A stretch of 64,000 bases of DNA from Anadara kagoshimensis (Eukaryota; Mollusca; Bivalvia; Arcoida; Arcidae): NCBI GenBank assembly GCA_021292105.1, contig CM037865.1, positions 25,709,928 to 25,773,927 of the forward strand. Direction: 5' to 3'. Made by a program: the position numbers and the translations under genes. Below are positions 1-12,537 of this stretch, piece by piece. Under the pieces are notes generated by a model, which ran no database searches, was not told where the DNA came from, and saw nothing but the letters and a program-made list of their open reading frames with translations. Numbering within the stretch: the stretch's first letter is position 1; each line of letters opens with the position of its first letter.

Positions 1-59
1 ATTATTTACACATGGTGTTTCTTAAGACTTTAAAACATTTGTCAAATGGACACATTCTG

Positions 60-575
60 ATAATTTGTCCTTTGGGCACATTTGGATGATTTGTGGATTG
101 GTAAATAGACAGTTATCTGGTCATTTTTGATATTTTCACAAGTAAAAAGGTTTATTCCTTTGGGCACATTTGGAGAATTTGTGGATAGGTTTTGATAGTT
201 ATGCAGTCATTTTCAATATTTTCACATGAAATCACATTTGTCATTCCTTCATCTAATGTAAAAGACAATCTGAACCAAAAAATCCTGTAAGTTTTATGGT
301 TATTCAATTAATTTTTGATAACTTCACAAATATTAAAGTTTGAATTTTGATAGCTACACATGAAGTCACATAATTATGTCATTCCTTCATTTATGTAAGG
401 ACAATCTGAACTAAGCAATCTCGTACTTGTCAATAGTTTTGATAGTTATTTAATTATTTTCGATATTTTCACAAATGTAAAAGTTTGAATTTTGATAGCT
501 ATACATTATGTCATTTAGAACAGTCTGAACTGAGCAATCTCTTACTTGTCAATAGTTTGGATAATTATTCAACAA
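60..575. repeat. Diverged tandem repeat, units about 160-190 bp
   Basis: Three imperfect units share blocks such as TTTGATAGTTAT, GATATTTTCACA, GTCATTCCTTCAT and CAATCTGAAC in the same order. The units have drifted by substitutions and small indels, so the array looks old. No open frame runs through it. Confidence 0.55.
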
Positions 576-1342
576 TTTGATATATCAGTGTAAATGTTTT
601 GATTTTGATTTTTGTAGGAGTTAAGAGTCTATTAGTATAAAGGTTAAAATTTTGATAATACAAGTCCTGTATATCTATCAGTATGTGGGGGGAAGAAATT
701 CAACTGGTAATAAATTTGTCAGTCATTGAACCATGTTTGTAGGTAAATAAATGCATTTAAAGGTATGTCAAGTTTTAGATGAAGAATGTGCCCTCTAGGG
801 GTCAGGATGATTTTAAATGATTGAACTTCCCACCCCTTGATATTCAGAATCTTACACGGTATTGTATAATGATGATTAACCAATCCTTGTAATGTTGATG
901 TTTACCTATCATTATGAGGATACACCTGTAATCAACCCACTAGATAGAGTTTTTATCCAACTGTCAGTCAGAGTTATATTCTAATAAAACTCTGCCATTT
1001 TACTTATATCTGTGATGGAAATAAGACCAGGTCACTGGTAATAAGAGTAAAGTGATTTTAAACCAGACCAGGTGGATACTGAAAAAAAGAAGGGAATTAT
1101 ACATTTATACCTGTTGTGGTTTATATACCTATATATATACAAATGGTTCTGAAAGGTAAGTTAACCTTAGTGTTGATTTAGGTTATGTACTTAGTATTTT
1201 TGTTTTGAAAAAAAGTTTGGGGTGTAAGTGATATCCATACATTAGTATTAGGTCATCGTCATATCAGGAGATTAAGGCTCAGGGAAAACATGAATTAATG
1301 GATTATTGATAGATAGCCTTGTAGATTTAAGTTATGTTGTAT

Positions 1343-1625
1343 CTAGAAAAGGTCAGAAAAGTGTTGGTAATTTTTTATAGATTTTTCTCTTCAGTTTGGA
1401 ATATTGCCTATTATGTAAGGTGTCTTTTTAATCAGGTGGTTTTTTTTAAATGTATATGTTTTGTGTGTAACTCTTGATAAAGACTTGAAATTATGTAGAA
1501 AAGGTCAGACATGTGCTGGTGAACTTTTACAGATTTTTGTTTCATTTTGGAATATTGCCTTCTTTTGAAGTCTTTTTTTCAATATCATAAATATGTTTTG
1601 TGTGTAACTCAGAGTGGAGACTTTT
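1343..1625. repeat. Two-unit tandem duplication, about 150 bp
   Basis: Both units run in the order AGAAAAGGTCAGA, GTGYTGGT, AGATTTTT, TTTGGAATATTGCCT and TGTTTTGTGTGTAACTC. The second unit begins near 1496. Confidence 0.7.
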
Positions 1626-1814
1626 AAATCAGGTTGGTGTTGAATTTTGTGAAATTTTGAAGATGAAAAAGGAATAAATCCTTTGATGATATTGATACTG
1701 TGATCAACAATATGTATGCATGTGGCAGACTGAGTTGATTTGTGGGAATAGAATTAGAAGAGTAAGGGGAGGGATGAAATATTATGATCCATCATATAAT
1801 CTGTTACCTGTTCC

Positions 1815-2028
1815 TTGGCCTCAGTTGCTGAGTGGTCTAAAAAAAAGTGTGCTTACGGATTACAGTTCTTCTCACCACCTAAGTCAAATCCCACTTCGGC
1901 AGATTCAAGTGTGAGAAATTTGTCAGTTTGCTTACTACAGTTGTCCAGGCACTCTGGTTTCCTCCACCATCCCAGAACTGACAGTGTCATTATAGGTGAA
2001 ATAATCTTGACTGTGGCAGCATAAAACA
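1815..2028 (+). repeat. tRNA-derived SINE, copy 1
   Basis: The copy starts with a tRNA-like head (GCTGAGTGGTCTAA, like the D-arm and A box of tRNA-Leu/Ser), then a weak B-box region (AAATCCCACTTC), then a body shared by all copies (CTCTGGTTTCCTCCACC, CCAGAACTGAC, AATCTTGACTG, GCATAAAAC). Small open frames over it are by-products of the repeat. About 17 copies or fragments lie in the window on both strands. Confidence 0.8.
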
Positions 2029-2756
2029 ATATGTTTCTTTTTGCATGTGCCGTCTTTGAGTGTCATTGTGTGTGTGTTTGTCCAGAGATTATCAGTATTG
2101 ACTAGTATCTAAATTTATCCTTAAAGAACTAAAAGCTTACGTGATGTAAAACATGGCATATTGTTTGAAATTGTATTGATTATGTCAAACTATGAATAAT
2201 ATTCCTTATCTGTGTACACTTCTTTACTCCATAAAAGCCATTTTTGGGGGAGCACATCTTGCCGCCACAAAAACAATTTTTGGGGACAAGAATGTATTCA
2301 GTAATCAACAGCTTTAGTATCAACTGTTATCATGATAAAAAAGGTAACTACCATATTTTTATGTATGTACACAAAGTGAGAATAAATTGTAACCTGTCAT
2401 CTATGGTACATAGTATTTTTGTGTTAGGACTATTAACATTACTACTGTTTTGACACAGAAAATATGTTGGTTTTTATTGTCATACCACCACAAGTAACTT
2501 TACCGTCTATGTACACATATACTGTGGTTTGTAATAAGTACGTGTAACATTGGCTTAACGCCAGTGTCATAAGTCAGGTCAATCGGATTGCATGATCTTA
2601 TCGCGTTTGTAAATTTTTTAAAAGATTAGTAGTAGAATTAAGTAGTGTATCTTGTCATTTTAACCTAAAAATGATATCTAGCCACATGTCATGAAAATGG
2701 AAAAACTGAGAACTTTAATTTTAATATATATTTAAATATTCGGTACTAGACCAAGC

Positions 2757-3078
2757 TTTATATACACCACCCCTACATGTGGACTGGGATGGGTGGGGGT
2801 TATGGGGTTCAGATATTAATATGATTTTGTAAGCATAAACACAATATCTAGTCTTCATTTTTATAAATACCGGTATAACTCGTTCCTTACTGTTTTCTGA
2901 ATTTATAAATATATAGTAATAAAAATGCAGTTCTAAAGCTAAAGGGTAGATATATACCACCCCTACATAGGGGAAGGGTTATTAATACATTTTTTATTCT
3001 ATATATAAAACATGTTCCTAACTGTTTTCTGAATTAACAAGTATATTAATACACAATATAGTTCTAAAGCTAAAGGTG
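2757..3078. repeat. Two-unit tandem duplication with ACCACCCCTACAT start
   Basis: Each unit starts with TATAYACCACCCCTACAT and ends with ACTGTTTTCTGAATT, then AGTTCTAAAGCTAAAGG. The first unit is about 190 bp and the second about 130 bp because of an internal deletion. Confidence 0.7.
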
Positions 3079-4830
3079 TTTAGATTTGAAAGAAATATTC
3101 ATGAATACAATGTCATGGATGATTTAATTGATACCCAAATGAAAATTAAAATTCAATAAGCAAAACCTACACGTATGTACATATTTACATATACATTGTA
3201 ATAACTTATTGGTGAGAATTTGCATAAATTGTGTTAGTATTACTGAAGGTTAGAGATTTGTGTGTTTCGACAGATTTCAGACCAAAGTAAGACAAACAGT
3301 GTGGCTTTTAATCATAGAGTTTTGAGATGCTGGATTCCAAATTATAAATTTTTAGTTCAGCTGTTACATGATAGTTTATAAGTGATAAGTCTTGGCTTGT
3401 TTGGAGATATAGTGAAGGTACATATTTAATATTTAGCAAATTTGAAGTTATAGTTTTACTTTCTGTATTAGATGTTTGTTGTTGTATGTGATCCAAGTCA
3501 TTGTTGTCAAATAGCTTTCTACAATGGTTTGCTTGTAATATGCCCCAAGTTTAGCTATGAAGGCCAAAGGTCAAGGTCATGGGGTCATATTAAGAATTTT
3601 TGCTTGTGTCTTTTGTGCCCACTAAGTATTCTACATTTCCTTATAAATTAACTTAAATGGAACTAGTACAATGTAAGACTGTCTCATGAACAATGTATAG
3701 TTATATAGGTCAAAGTTCAAGGTCATGAAAGTCAATATTGTAATCTGTCTTTGAACAGCACAAGTTAAATCCAGCATCTTTTAGTTATATGGTGTCAATT
3801 CTATTTTTACAGAAGTTACACAGGTTTGTACAGTATATGTAAGTTATGGATTGGTTTTATGTTTGAATGATTGATGACGTACCTAGCCAGCTAGCTAGCC
3901 TAGCTAACCACTACCATTAATAGGACAATAATACATATAGGTACTTAACAAATGGATAATGATGATGATGATGATAATGATAATGCCTTGACAAATTTTC
4001 AATATTCATTATTAGATTATATGTAATTATATCGTAAAAATAAATGTTACCCGGTACCTTACTCAATAACCCAGAACATCAATAAAGTCAAATGAAACGG
4101 AACTAGATTAATTCCGGGATGATGAAATTAAAATACAGAGTCAATTTGTAGTGATAATCCTAGTTGGATATGAAGTATAAGAATCCTTTAGTAAGTGTAA
4201 TATGGTCAATAATATTGATGATTTTGTAACATATTGTTGATATTTATCTATTCTGTGTTACATACAATTTTATAGCTTACAAGTCTGTTTATGTGCAGCT
4301 GATGGTCGCTCGATCGGTCGGTCGGCCAGCCGATGTTGATGTTGATTTTCTAGAATTGTCCTATTTTATTTAATATGTCTGCTCTGGGCTACGGATTAGA
4401 AAGCTGATGTTTTAGATTATAGACTTTAATCATAAGGATTTTTCTAGCTTAGCCGATTTTATTTTTCCCCTTAAGTTGTGTATTTTTGAAGACGTAGTTG
4501 TTTGACAGAGTCATTCTAGGATATTGTCACATTTGACGGTTTTATGGAATACTTTTTGAAGATTTAGTCTTGTTTTACATTATAGATTTTTCTGTCTATA
4601 CAATTTTTACAAAGGTAAATTGGTATATATTATATATATATAGTAATTAAGAGGTTTTATTTCCCTTCATCTTGTCCAACTTAACTTGCTTTGATCATCC
4701 ACAATCAAAGAGATGTTATGAGGTGATAATTGTAACACCTTTATACCTGAGAGAGTCATTAATTATTCACGAAATATTGAACCATTTGGTCCTAATGTAA
4801 AGTAAGGTAATTCTCTTGTGGCTCATACAA

Positions 4831-5044
4831 TACAGGCCTGTCCAAAGTTTAACAATAAGCTGACAAATTAAATGTCAAATTGATAGGTCATTTCTGCCTT
4901 TAGTTGGCTATATCTCGGCAGCTGCTATCTATCTCTTGGCAGTTTTTCTACAACTAATTATCCATATCTCATCCAATCAGTAGTCGAGCATCGATCCATT
5001 TATCGTCAGCTCAGTGTTAAAGTTTTGACAGGTCTATACCTGTA
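4831..5044. mobile_element. MITE with TACAGRCCTGTC ends, copy 1
   Basis: The left end reads TACAGGCCTGTCCAAAGTTT, and the right end read in reverse complement gives TACAGGTATAGACCTGTC followed by AAAACTTTAACA. The interior (CTCGGCAGCTGCTATCTATC) matches the copy at 8786-8988. It has inverted ends and no coding capacity, so it is a non-autonomous DNA transposon. The superfamily is not clear. Confidence 0.65.
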
Positions 5045-6725
5045 CATAATTTGTTTGAACTTGGGCTTTTTATTATGGTTTCTCATCATTTAGAAGACAA
5101 GGTTGGATATACTGAATGGTTTTTAGATGATAAACATGATAACAATAGTGTTACTTTATTGCAATGTTTTCACTGTGATGCCTGATCCTGGGCTATAAAC
5201 ATACAGAATGGATGACATGGTAAAAACAACCTATATTTGTTCTTTATGGTCTGATTAAGTTAATTAGTTTGACTTCAAGGTTGTTGTCCAGTCAGTCAAA
5301 CTGAATTGATTGCATATACACGTAGTGTTAGTACTGGTATATTTTTGGGGATAATGTTCCTGTTTTCAACCTTCAATAGACTACGATATGTAACAACTTC
5401 TTCCATGATATATCTTTAATATGTGTATAAGGTTGACTTTCAACTTAATTCTTACAGATTTTATTCTTTAAATCCAATATAATCATCCAAAATAAGGTTG
5501 CTTCCATACATAAGATGTTCCTAGATGTTTCCAGACATCTTTGTTGCATTTTGAAGGCACAATGTTATAGCTCTTACAACTCTATAACAGTCATGTTTCA
5601 CTTCTAGTATATCATTTATTATCGATTGATTGTTGATGTTTTCCTTACTACTAGTGATCACCTGTGCTACTTTTAATTGTGTCTGTCTCTTTTAAAAATA
5701 CTTTTGACTAGGGCTAGTTTCTTCAACATTAAGGTAGTGAAATTTCAATTCCATTTCTTATTTCTTCACTAGAAATTTTGATTGTTGAACCGACTAAAAG
5801 AAATTCCATAAAATACATGTAATTCCAAAATTATTGACTTAGCCTTTGAGTTTGAGCTTCAACTTTTTAGTACCATCAATACTTCAACATCCCTTCATGG
5901 CTAAATATAAAACAATACACCTATCATCTCTTGCTATAACTTTAGGGTATAAAAGGCCTTGATATTCATTTATGTCATGTCCTGTTAACAGTTATTGATG
6001 AGGGTATACCAGTATGCGTCTGTCTGTGTAGGGTTATTGATGAGGGCGTCTAATTAATTTCAAGAAATCACAGGGATCATTGATGACATTATTATTATTA
6101 TTAAACTACATGTAATGGATGACATTTAATCCATTACCTCTATAATTATATTTTTAAGTGTAACTGTGTTAATGGATAATCTCTTCCATTCACATCAATT
6201 GGACAGTTTTATTTTAGCAATGTACTTAACAGAAGGATATTATTCTCCTTGATTGGGTCTTCTATTAGTTGTCGCAAAGAGTATAATTTCTTACTTGGTC
6301 ATTAGTTGTTGCAAAGAGTAGCGTATCAACAACCATTTCTGACTTTCTTAGTTGGTCAGGTCTCACACTTACTATGACAGAAAGTGGTAAAGATTTGAAT
6401 ATACATGTATTTCGTTTCTACATCATTTGTTTCCATGGCCATTGTTCAGTGGTTACCTTAGTGCGTTATTTGATTATACCAGTTAGTTGAAGTTTGTCCA
6501 AAGTCTGTGTTTCTCCTGGTTTCAATTGCTTCAAGCAACTGATAATGAAACCTATCCCTGCCCCCATTCATTGACTGATGGACACCAGTCCATTTCAATA
6601 TTTACTCCATATTGCACTGGAACAACATGCTTGTTAGCTCAGCAGACCAAAGCAAATTTACACAAACCTGGGCATTTGTCTTAAAATACTGCAAGAAATA
6701 TTGTAGTGTGATTGGACATATTTTC

Positions 6726-6756
6726 AGGTGAGCAAAAAGGTCCATGAACCTCTTGC
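6726..6756 (+). repeat. Fragment of AGCTCACC/GGTGAGC element end
   Basis: CAGGTGAGCAAAAAGGTCC matches the right end of the larger element at 14671-15922, and a similar fragment lies at 23154. Only the end is recognisable. Confidence 0.4.
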
Positions 6757-8785
6757 ACAGTCTTTATTGACCTTGGGTTGCAGAGTAGTGCATACTCACT
6801 TGCAATTTCTCTTCTAAACTTGATTGAAGAGGATTCGAGTTCACATGTACCTAAAGAATTTATTATTAATACATGTTCTCACTGGTAGCAATAAATGGTT
6901 ATCTTTATGTTGTAAAGTGTTATTGGCAGCTCTGGCTATCTCAAAGTACATTTTATTACATTAACAGTTATTACAGAATATATATACATTGAAGTAATTG
7001 TCAGAATGAAATAATGAAAAGTGTGAACTATTTAATCATGCTGTTGTTGGGATAGTGAAACAGTCCCCATTATCAAGAATAATTGACTTCCATTTTAGTT
7101 ATTTGGTCTTTGTTGTATCTAAGGTACATTAATCATTAGCGGTAGTTGATTGTGTCAGGTAATTAGATTGCTAACCAAACATTAAAATCCAGTAAGATTG
7201 TTGATTCATGTTATGATGTTTTTGTGATCAGTGATGCATGAATTTATTGACAAACTCGTCAGTCATAGTCAACATCATCAACATCACACCTTGTTGTCGC
7301 TGTACTACCTGAGTTGATTAGGTTATCAGCAATCTATATGAAACTTTGATGTTTAATGTAACATTTTGTAAGAGCTAGTTATAAAAATGGCCTTGATGGA
7401 ACTAAATGACAACAATAGGTTCCTGTTTTGAAAAAGAGATCCGTTTTAATTTGATCCAGTAGATTTATTGAATACATGTATGGGTAATTGATAATGAAGT
7501 TGTTTTCTAACCTGTACCAGTTTCTATCACCACCCCCACTCTATCCCAACCCTCGCCCACCCCAATTCTTATCATTGTTGGCACTCGATGTTAGTATGGA
7601 TTAGTATTCTGATCAAATAAGTGTTGGCTTACAGATCACAATGCCTTTAAGCACCCTAAAATATAAGAAAGATTTTTAGCTCCCTTGCCAAAAGGAGCCA
7701 CCAAAACTAACCACCTTAGTAGAGTAAAAAACATTGACTGATGATACTGCTACACTTAATCCATTTAGTCTCAAGATAAGCCATTTCTCATTCCAAAGAG
7801 TCCACAATAGACCATTCAGACAACCACATAATGAGCCTGAAAAGGTGGCTTATCAATAAACTATTACCATGGCCATGTATTAGGAGTCTACAATCAAATA
7901 ACCTTACTAACTTGGTGTATAGGTTTAAGAACCGATTCTGTTTAGTTTTGATCTGGCAGTTGTTATTGATAGAGTAATAACTTGGCATACCCTGGCATTA
8001 ACGTTCTGTGTTTATAAACAAATATCTGAATGTAGACTGTTGAGAAATCCTGGGAGCACCTGTCTACATGTTTGTTAGTGTGAATAAACAGCTAATTACC
8101 TGGTAATGGTGCATTAAGGTTTCACAGTTGTATAGACATCTCTTAGTAAAGTTATACCTCCTCATCAATATCTTGTTTCTTTACCATTGACTTAACCTGA
8201 TCAACAAATAATTTATAGTGTTTTGAAATGAATGAAATATTAGTATCTTGTTTAGGAACAGAGTAACGGACGTCTTGTTTGGGTTTTCTGTCACATTGCC
8301 CAAAAACTCATGTTAAAATGAATAATCTGTCTTCTAAACCTCAAAATTTCCGAAAAGAAGTTGTTTTTGTCTGAGATTTGTTAATGGCAAAGAATGCTTT
8401 TAGTTAACCTTGGGACAAAGTGCTATGACCAGTTTGCTTACACCATCATTTTATTTTTGACACTTTAGAGTCTGAAATTGTTGTTCAAACTTCTTTAAAC
8501 TTGCAGTTTTTGTCCCAACTTCTTCAAGCTTGCTCAATATCCTGTTGGCAAAAGTTTAGATTTGTACATGTATATTGTTTATGAAATATTTGCTTTTGAG
8601 TGCTGACAATGTGTTTTGGTATTTGGTTATGAAAGTTAGAAATGGATTGCTGTATTTGTGTGCTTTATCACAGCATACTGCAAATGGAAATTAATAATAA
8701 ACAATGTATTTACATTTTAAGAGCACATTGAATTTAATCATTAAATAACTTTGCTATGTTCTACACCAGAAACATTTATAAACAG

Positions 8786-8988
8786 TACAGACTTGTTGAA
8801 ACTTTAACACACTAATGAATCTGTGCCAAATTGCCAGCTTATCTCAGTTCCCTGTTGCCTATAACTCGGCAGCTGATATCTATCTTTCTGCAGTTTTTCA
8901 GCCGCTAGCTTCCCATAGCTCAACCACTTGGCAGCCAAGATTTGACTTTTTCATTAGCTCAGTATTTAATTTGAGACAGGTCTGTACT
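8786..8988. mobile_element. MITE with TACAGRCCTGTC ends, copy 2
   Basis: The left end is TACAGACTTGTTGAAACTTT. The right end in reverse complement is TACAGACCTGTCTCAAATT. The interior (CTCGGCAGCTGATATCTATC) is clearly the same element as 4831-5044. A 61-codon frame inside it is repeat sequence, not a gene. Confidence 0.65.
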
Positions 8989-9235
8989 GTACATACCTAG
9001 TAATTGTAGAGACTCCTGGGTAAATTTATATACAACATAAATTTTTGGAGCTGTTTTTAACTGTTGAAAAGTTGTTACATAAGGGTTAAATGCAGGGATA
9101 CACATGCATGCATGCTATCAAAATGTATTGATTTTAATATGTGATCGTGTTACAGTGCATGTAATATGTACATATTCAAGATAAATAGAGGTAGTTTATA
9201 TTTATAAATAAAAACTTGTAACATATTGATAGGTA

Positions 9236-9899
9236 TAGGCAAACAATATTGATCTGTCTGCTTGACCTTTCATTAGGAATAACCATAAACGATGATCCAC
9301 CCAATACATGGTTAGTGTTAGGATTTGCAGTTACAGGGTTCGTACAGCCCTGGAAAAGTCCCTAAATTTTGGGGTTTGCCCTTAAAAGACCCTAAAAACA
9401 AGTCTGACCCTAAAAATTCCTTGAATTTTTCCTGAAGACCCTAAAAGTAAAAAGCCCTTGAATTTGGCCAGTTGGGTGTCTGTATTTTGATATTAAGTGG
9501 TTGCGAATGGACTGATATAAATAAATAAATAATAATAATATTGAAATGAGAAATTTAAAGGTACCTGGCCCCCCCGAATGCCTAACTTCAACCTCCACTT
9601 CAAGAGTCGTTACTGTAGACATGTAAGTAATTGTTTTATTGATTTAATTGCCTTTGCACCAACATTTTTTGCTAAAATTGCTCCTTTAATTAGGCCTTAA
9701 ATTTGCAAATAAGACCCTAAAAAGTCCTTAAATTTGGAGTCCAAATGTCTGTACGAACCCTGAGTTAATGCATTAACAATGCATGTTTGCATGGTGTAGA
9801 TTAAATAAACACCAGTGTTTCCTATACATAAATTTTATGATTTTTGTTAAATATTTAAGTTAAAGGTCAAACAGACAGGTTAATGTTGTTTGCCTTATA
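9236..9899. mobile_element. MITE (GGCAAACAA ends), interrupted by a second MITE
   Basis: The ends are inverted copies: TATAGGCAAACAATATTGAT on the left and, in reverse complement, TATAAGGCAAACAACATTAA on the right, followed on both sides by GTCTG and TGACCTTT. An uninterrupted relative lies at 31731-31970. This copy is split at 9334-9762 by another element. Confidence 0.75.
9334..9762. mobile_element. Nested hAT-like MITE (CAGGGTTCGTACAG ends)
   Basis: CAGGGTTCGTACAG at the left matches CTGTACGAACCCTG at the right as a perfect 14-bp inverted repeat. The element is 429 bp, is flanked by the direct repeat AGTTA (5 bp) and has no transposase. The interior repeats phrases such as GACCCTAAAA and CCTTAAATTT in inverted order. 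The end sequence suggests hAT, while the 5-bp duplication fits only some hAT groups, so the superfamily is tentative. Confidence 0.75.
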
Positions 9900-11107
9900 C
9901 TTAATTTTGATAAATATTGTAACACATTGGTCTCTTCAAATTTGAATCACTTCTCACATGATACATATATAAGACTATTATACAAATCAATAAAAAATGC
10001 ACATATATAAATATATTGATTTTGGAATCACTTCTGAAAATACATGAATTGATACAGTTTGTTGGTACCTGGTAGTAAAAATGACATTATGTTACACAAG
10101 TTTATAACTGTAAGCTTTCTTCACTGCATCTGTTACCAATAGCTGTATGCGACATTTTTCCTGGGGATACAAAAAGAAAGGCTGAATGAATCTTAACATA
10201 GTATATGTAAATGTGTGAGGGTGTTCTTTGTGAAAACTGAAGCAAAGCAGGCAGGCAGCCTTTTAAGTTATAAGCATAAAAATGTTGACCGATATATGGT
10301 ATTTCAAAGATTCAGGTAGGGTACTTGCACTGTATGAATGTGTTTGTTTGTAGCATGTGTTGCAACTAAAAATCATAAAGTCTATAAAATATTCTAAAGT
10401 GTATCATAAATTGCAATTATTATATATTTTGTTTTATGCCATTGTGTTCAGTTTTGATAGTTGTAATTTTATCAGTTTGTCCTTGGTGTCTTTGCAATAG
10501 GGCCAGTTAATTTCATTGTGTTTGTTACATGTTTCGACATGAATTCTTGCTTTCAAAGGAACATGTACGGGAATTATAAGCAGGAATCAAGCAAATGGTA
10601 ATTCTGAACAATGAGGTTTGCCAATAAACCATGTGGTCAGCAACTTTAAGTTTGTGTGAAACATTTGGAAAAACATTTCATGTTGCAAATTTCTAGAATA
10701 ATGTCGTTTTTGTGATTTATGCAATTTCAATGGATATAAATTTTCAGCACAAACATTATTAGGTTTCATATGGTATGCAGGTGAACTACATTGACTTACA
10801 GTTCTCGTATTTTAAATTACTAAGTACGTTTTCGTATCCAGAGACAAGGCTTACAGATCCTGTATATTTGTCAGTTTTTGAACATTTCTACTTCATGGAA
10901 TCATGATGACTTAATTTTCACACAGGTAATGTGGCAATGGAACCACATGTTTGATTTACAACAGAACATGTTGTCTAAACCAGCAACTTTTTATGATAAA
11001 ATTGTTCAGTTTAGACAGGTTATGCTGTAATCAACTTGACATAAATTTATTTTTATTTTGTTATTTTTTTTATTTATTTATTTATTTATTTATTTATTTT
11101 TTTGTAG

Positions 11108-11512
11108 ATTTTAGTCATGAAACTTACCAGACAGATTTGGGCTCAGATGCTGATGGTCGTTCCATTATGACAACTGTAGAATCCTCTGGAAAGTCACAAA
11201 GCAGTACATACATGGAGATATCCATAGACACAATTAACACGTCCACAGATAAAAGCCATATAGAGGCCAGACTGGATGATAGTAGTAGCGAGTTAATGAA
11301 CACATCTACAGATGAAATAAAACTGGGTCCTGATGGCGACAACACTAACATAGACAAACAACCATTGGAGAAAAAACTTAGACAATCTTTCATACCGGGT
11401 GATGTCTCGTCTGTAGATAGTGGTAAGCTTACAACGGATAGTGTGTCATCATCTGGGAGTAAGCATGGATCCACAAGTGGAAGTTCCTCCAATAAGAGTC
11501 CCCAGCATCAGG
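11108..11512 (+). CDS. MAP7-like gene, Ser/Thr/Asp-rich N-terminal exon
   Basis: The acceptor is TTTTTTTGTAG and the donor CAGG|GTAAAG, entered and left in phase 1. The exon gives 134 codons rich in Ser, Thr and Asp (for example MEISIDTINTSTDKS, DVSSVDSGKLTTDSVSSSGS), a disordered, probably phosphorylated region. The final G joins the next exon's AC to make Asp, giving SPQHQ-D-TSRKDK, so the join to 18906 is in frame. If the donor is not used, the frame runs twelve codons further to TAA at 11548 (ending HVLSRMFG). It could then be a terminal exon of a short isoform or of a different upstream gene. Its assignment to the MAP7-like gene rests on phase alone. Confidence 0.6.
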
Positions 11513-11624
11513 GTAAAGGTGGGCATGTGCTTAGTCGTATGTTTGGTTAACCTGCAATGTATTTATTTGACCTTTTTCATATATAATCATGCTTCTTTAT
11601 TTTTTTAATTTGCAGTATTATTTA

Positions 11625-11871
11625 CAGAGGTTCAAAATTCTCCAGGTCTGAGGTCCAGGACCTGATGATTTTACATTGAGATCCTTGATATTTAAATTGT
11701 TAAAGTCTGGTGTGCCTACAGTTTTTACCAAGCTAACACTGCTCTTTCATTATAACATAATCGCATATTAACCTTGCAATTTTGGACGTTTAAAACTTTA
11801 TGTACGACCTGCCAAAAATAAAGGCAAAAGGTCCTGGATGTACCACTACAAAACATAATTTTGAACCTCTG
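11625..11871. mobile_element. MITE with CAGAGGTTCAAAATT ends
   Basis: CAGAGGTTCAAAATT on the left and AATTTTGAACCTCTG on the right form a perfect 15-bp inverted repeat. TATTTA flanks both sides as a direct repeat. The element is 247 bp with no coding capacity, and lies 75 bp after the in-frame TAA of the 11108 exon. Confidence 0.75.
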
Positions 11872-12329
11872 TATTTAGATTTTCAGATCTATGTAGTTAG
11901 AAATCAAATGCTTGTATACTATAGGCCATTCACAATATTTTGGCAGTAGTAACAATTTGTTACAAACCCCCTGATAACTTGCCCTCAAGGTTTTACTCTA
12001 CAATATTTATTACATAATTAATTATTGTTATGGGAATTTGTTGTTCAGTCTCAAAGTTAAATTTTATTTTACCAAGTTTTAAGTGTCAAATTGTTAACTA
12101 CGGTACCAGTTTCATCAATCATTCATTGACTCTTATCGTGTCTTCAAATGCTGCCAAAACACTGTGAATAGGCTAGTTTCATTGTAAATATATATAATAT
12201 TGTGTATAAAACTTCAGTTTTTCAAAATTCATATATACTGGTTTAAGCATAATTATATTTTCATTATTAAACTTAATTGGACAGCATGATATGATATTGG
12301 ACAGTTTTATCTGTAACTATTATTATAAG

Positions 12330-12537
12330 TAGTCTAAAGGTGCACTTATGGATCACAGCCTTTCTCACCACCTAGGTTAGAATCCCACTCGGGACAGATC
12401 CTAGTGCGAGAAAAATTTCAGTTCACTTGCCTGTGGTTTTCTCTAGGCACTCCTGTTTCCTCCACCAATTTAGACTGTCTCAATACAAATGAAAGAATCT
12501 TGTCTGGAGCATAAAACTCCATTACTTTTTCAAACTC
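12330..12537 (+). repeat. tRNA-derived SINE, copy 2
   Basis: The head (GTCTAAAGGTGCACTTATGG), the B-box region (AGAATCCCACTCGG), TCCTAGTGCGAG, TCCTGTTTCCTCCACC and the tail (AATCTTGTCTGGAGCATAAA) match the family in order. It lies in the intron between 11512 and 18906. Confidence 0.8.

Larger units (their letters stand above)
1..11107. other. Long non-coding stretch, no convincing exon
   Basis: I find no open reading frame with coding character and matching splice sites here. The first supported exon, at 11108, needs one nucleotide from an upstream exon, so much of this stretch may be the first intron of the MAP7-like gene, with its start codon either hidden here in a short exon or left of the window. 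The sequence holds diverged tandem repeats (60-575, 1343-1625, 2757-3078), one SINE (1815-2028), two related MITEs (4831-5044, 8786-8988), a nested MITE pair (9236-9899) and a GAT microsatellite near 3957-3985. Confidence 0.5.

Noticed and set aside
3957-3985. GAT repeat as a coding poly-Asp tract
   Set aside because: A short microsatellite without a surrounding open frame.
10951-11107. Upstream extension of the 11108 frame
   Set aside because: It begins at a TTG and runs through a T-rich (ATTT)n tract that serves as the polypyrimidine tract of the acceptor.
11124-11492. 122-codon frame on the minus strand over the 11108 exon
   Set aside because: Mirror image of a Ser/Thr/Asp-rich coding exon. 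The forward frame has phase-compatible splice sites; the reverse has none.
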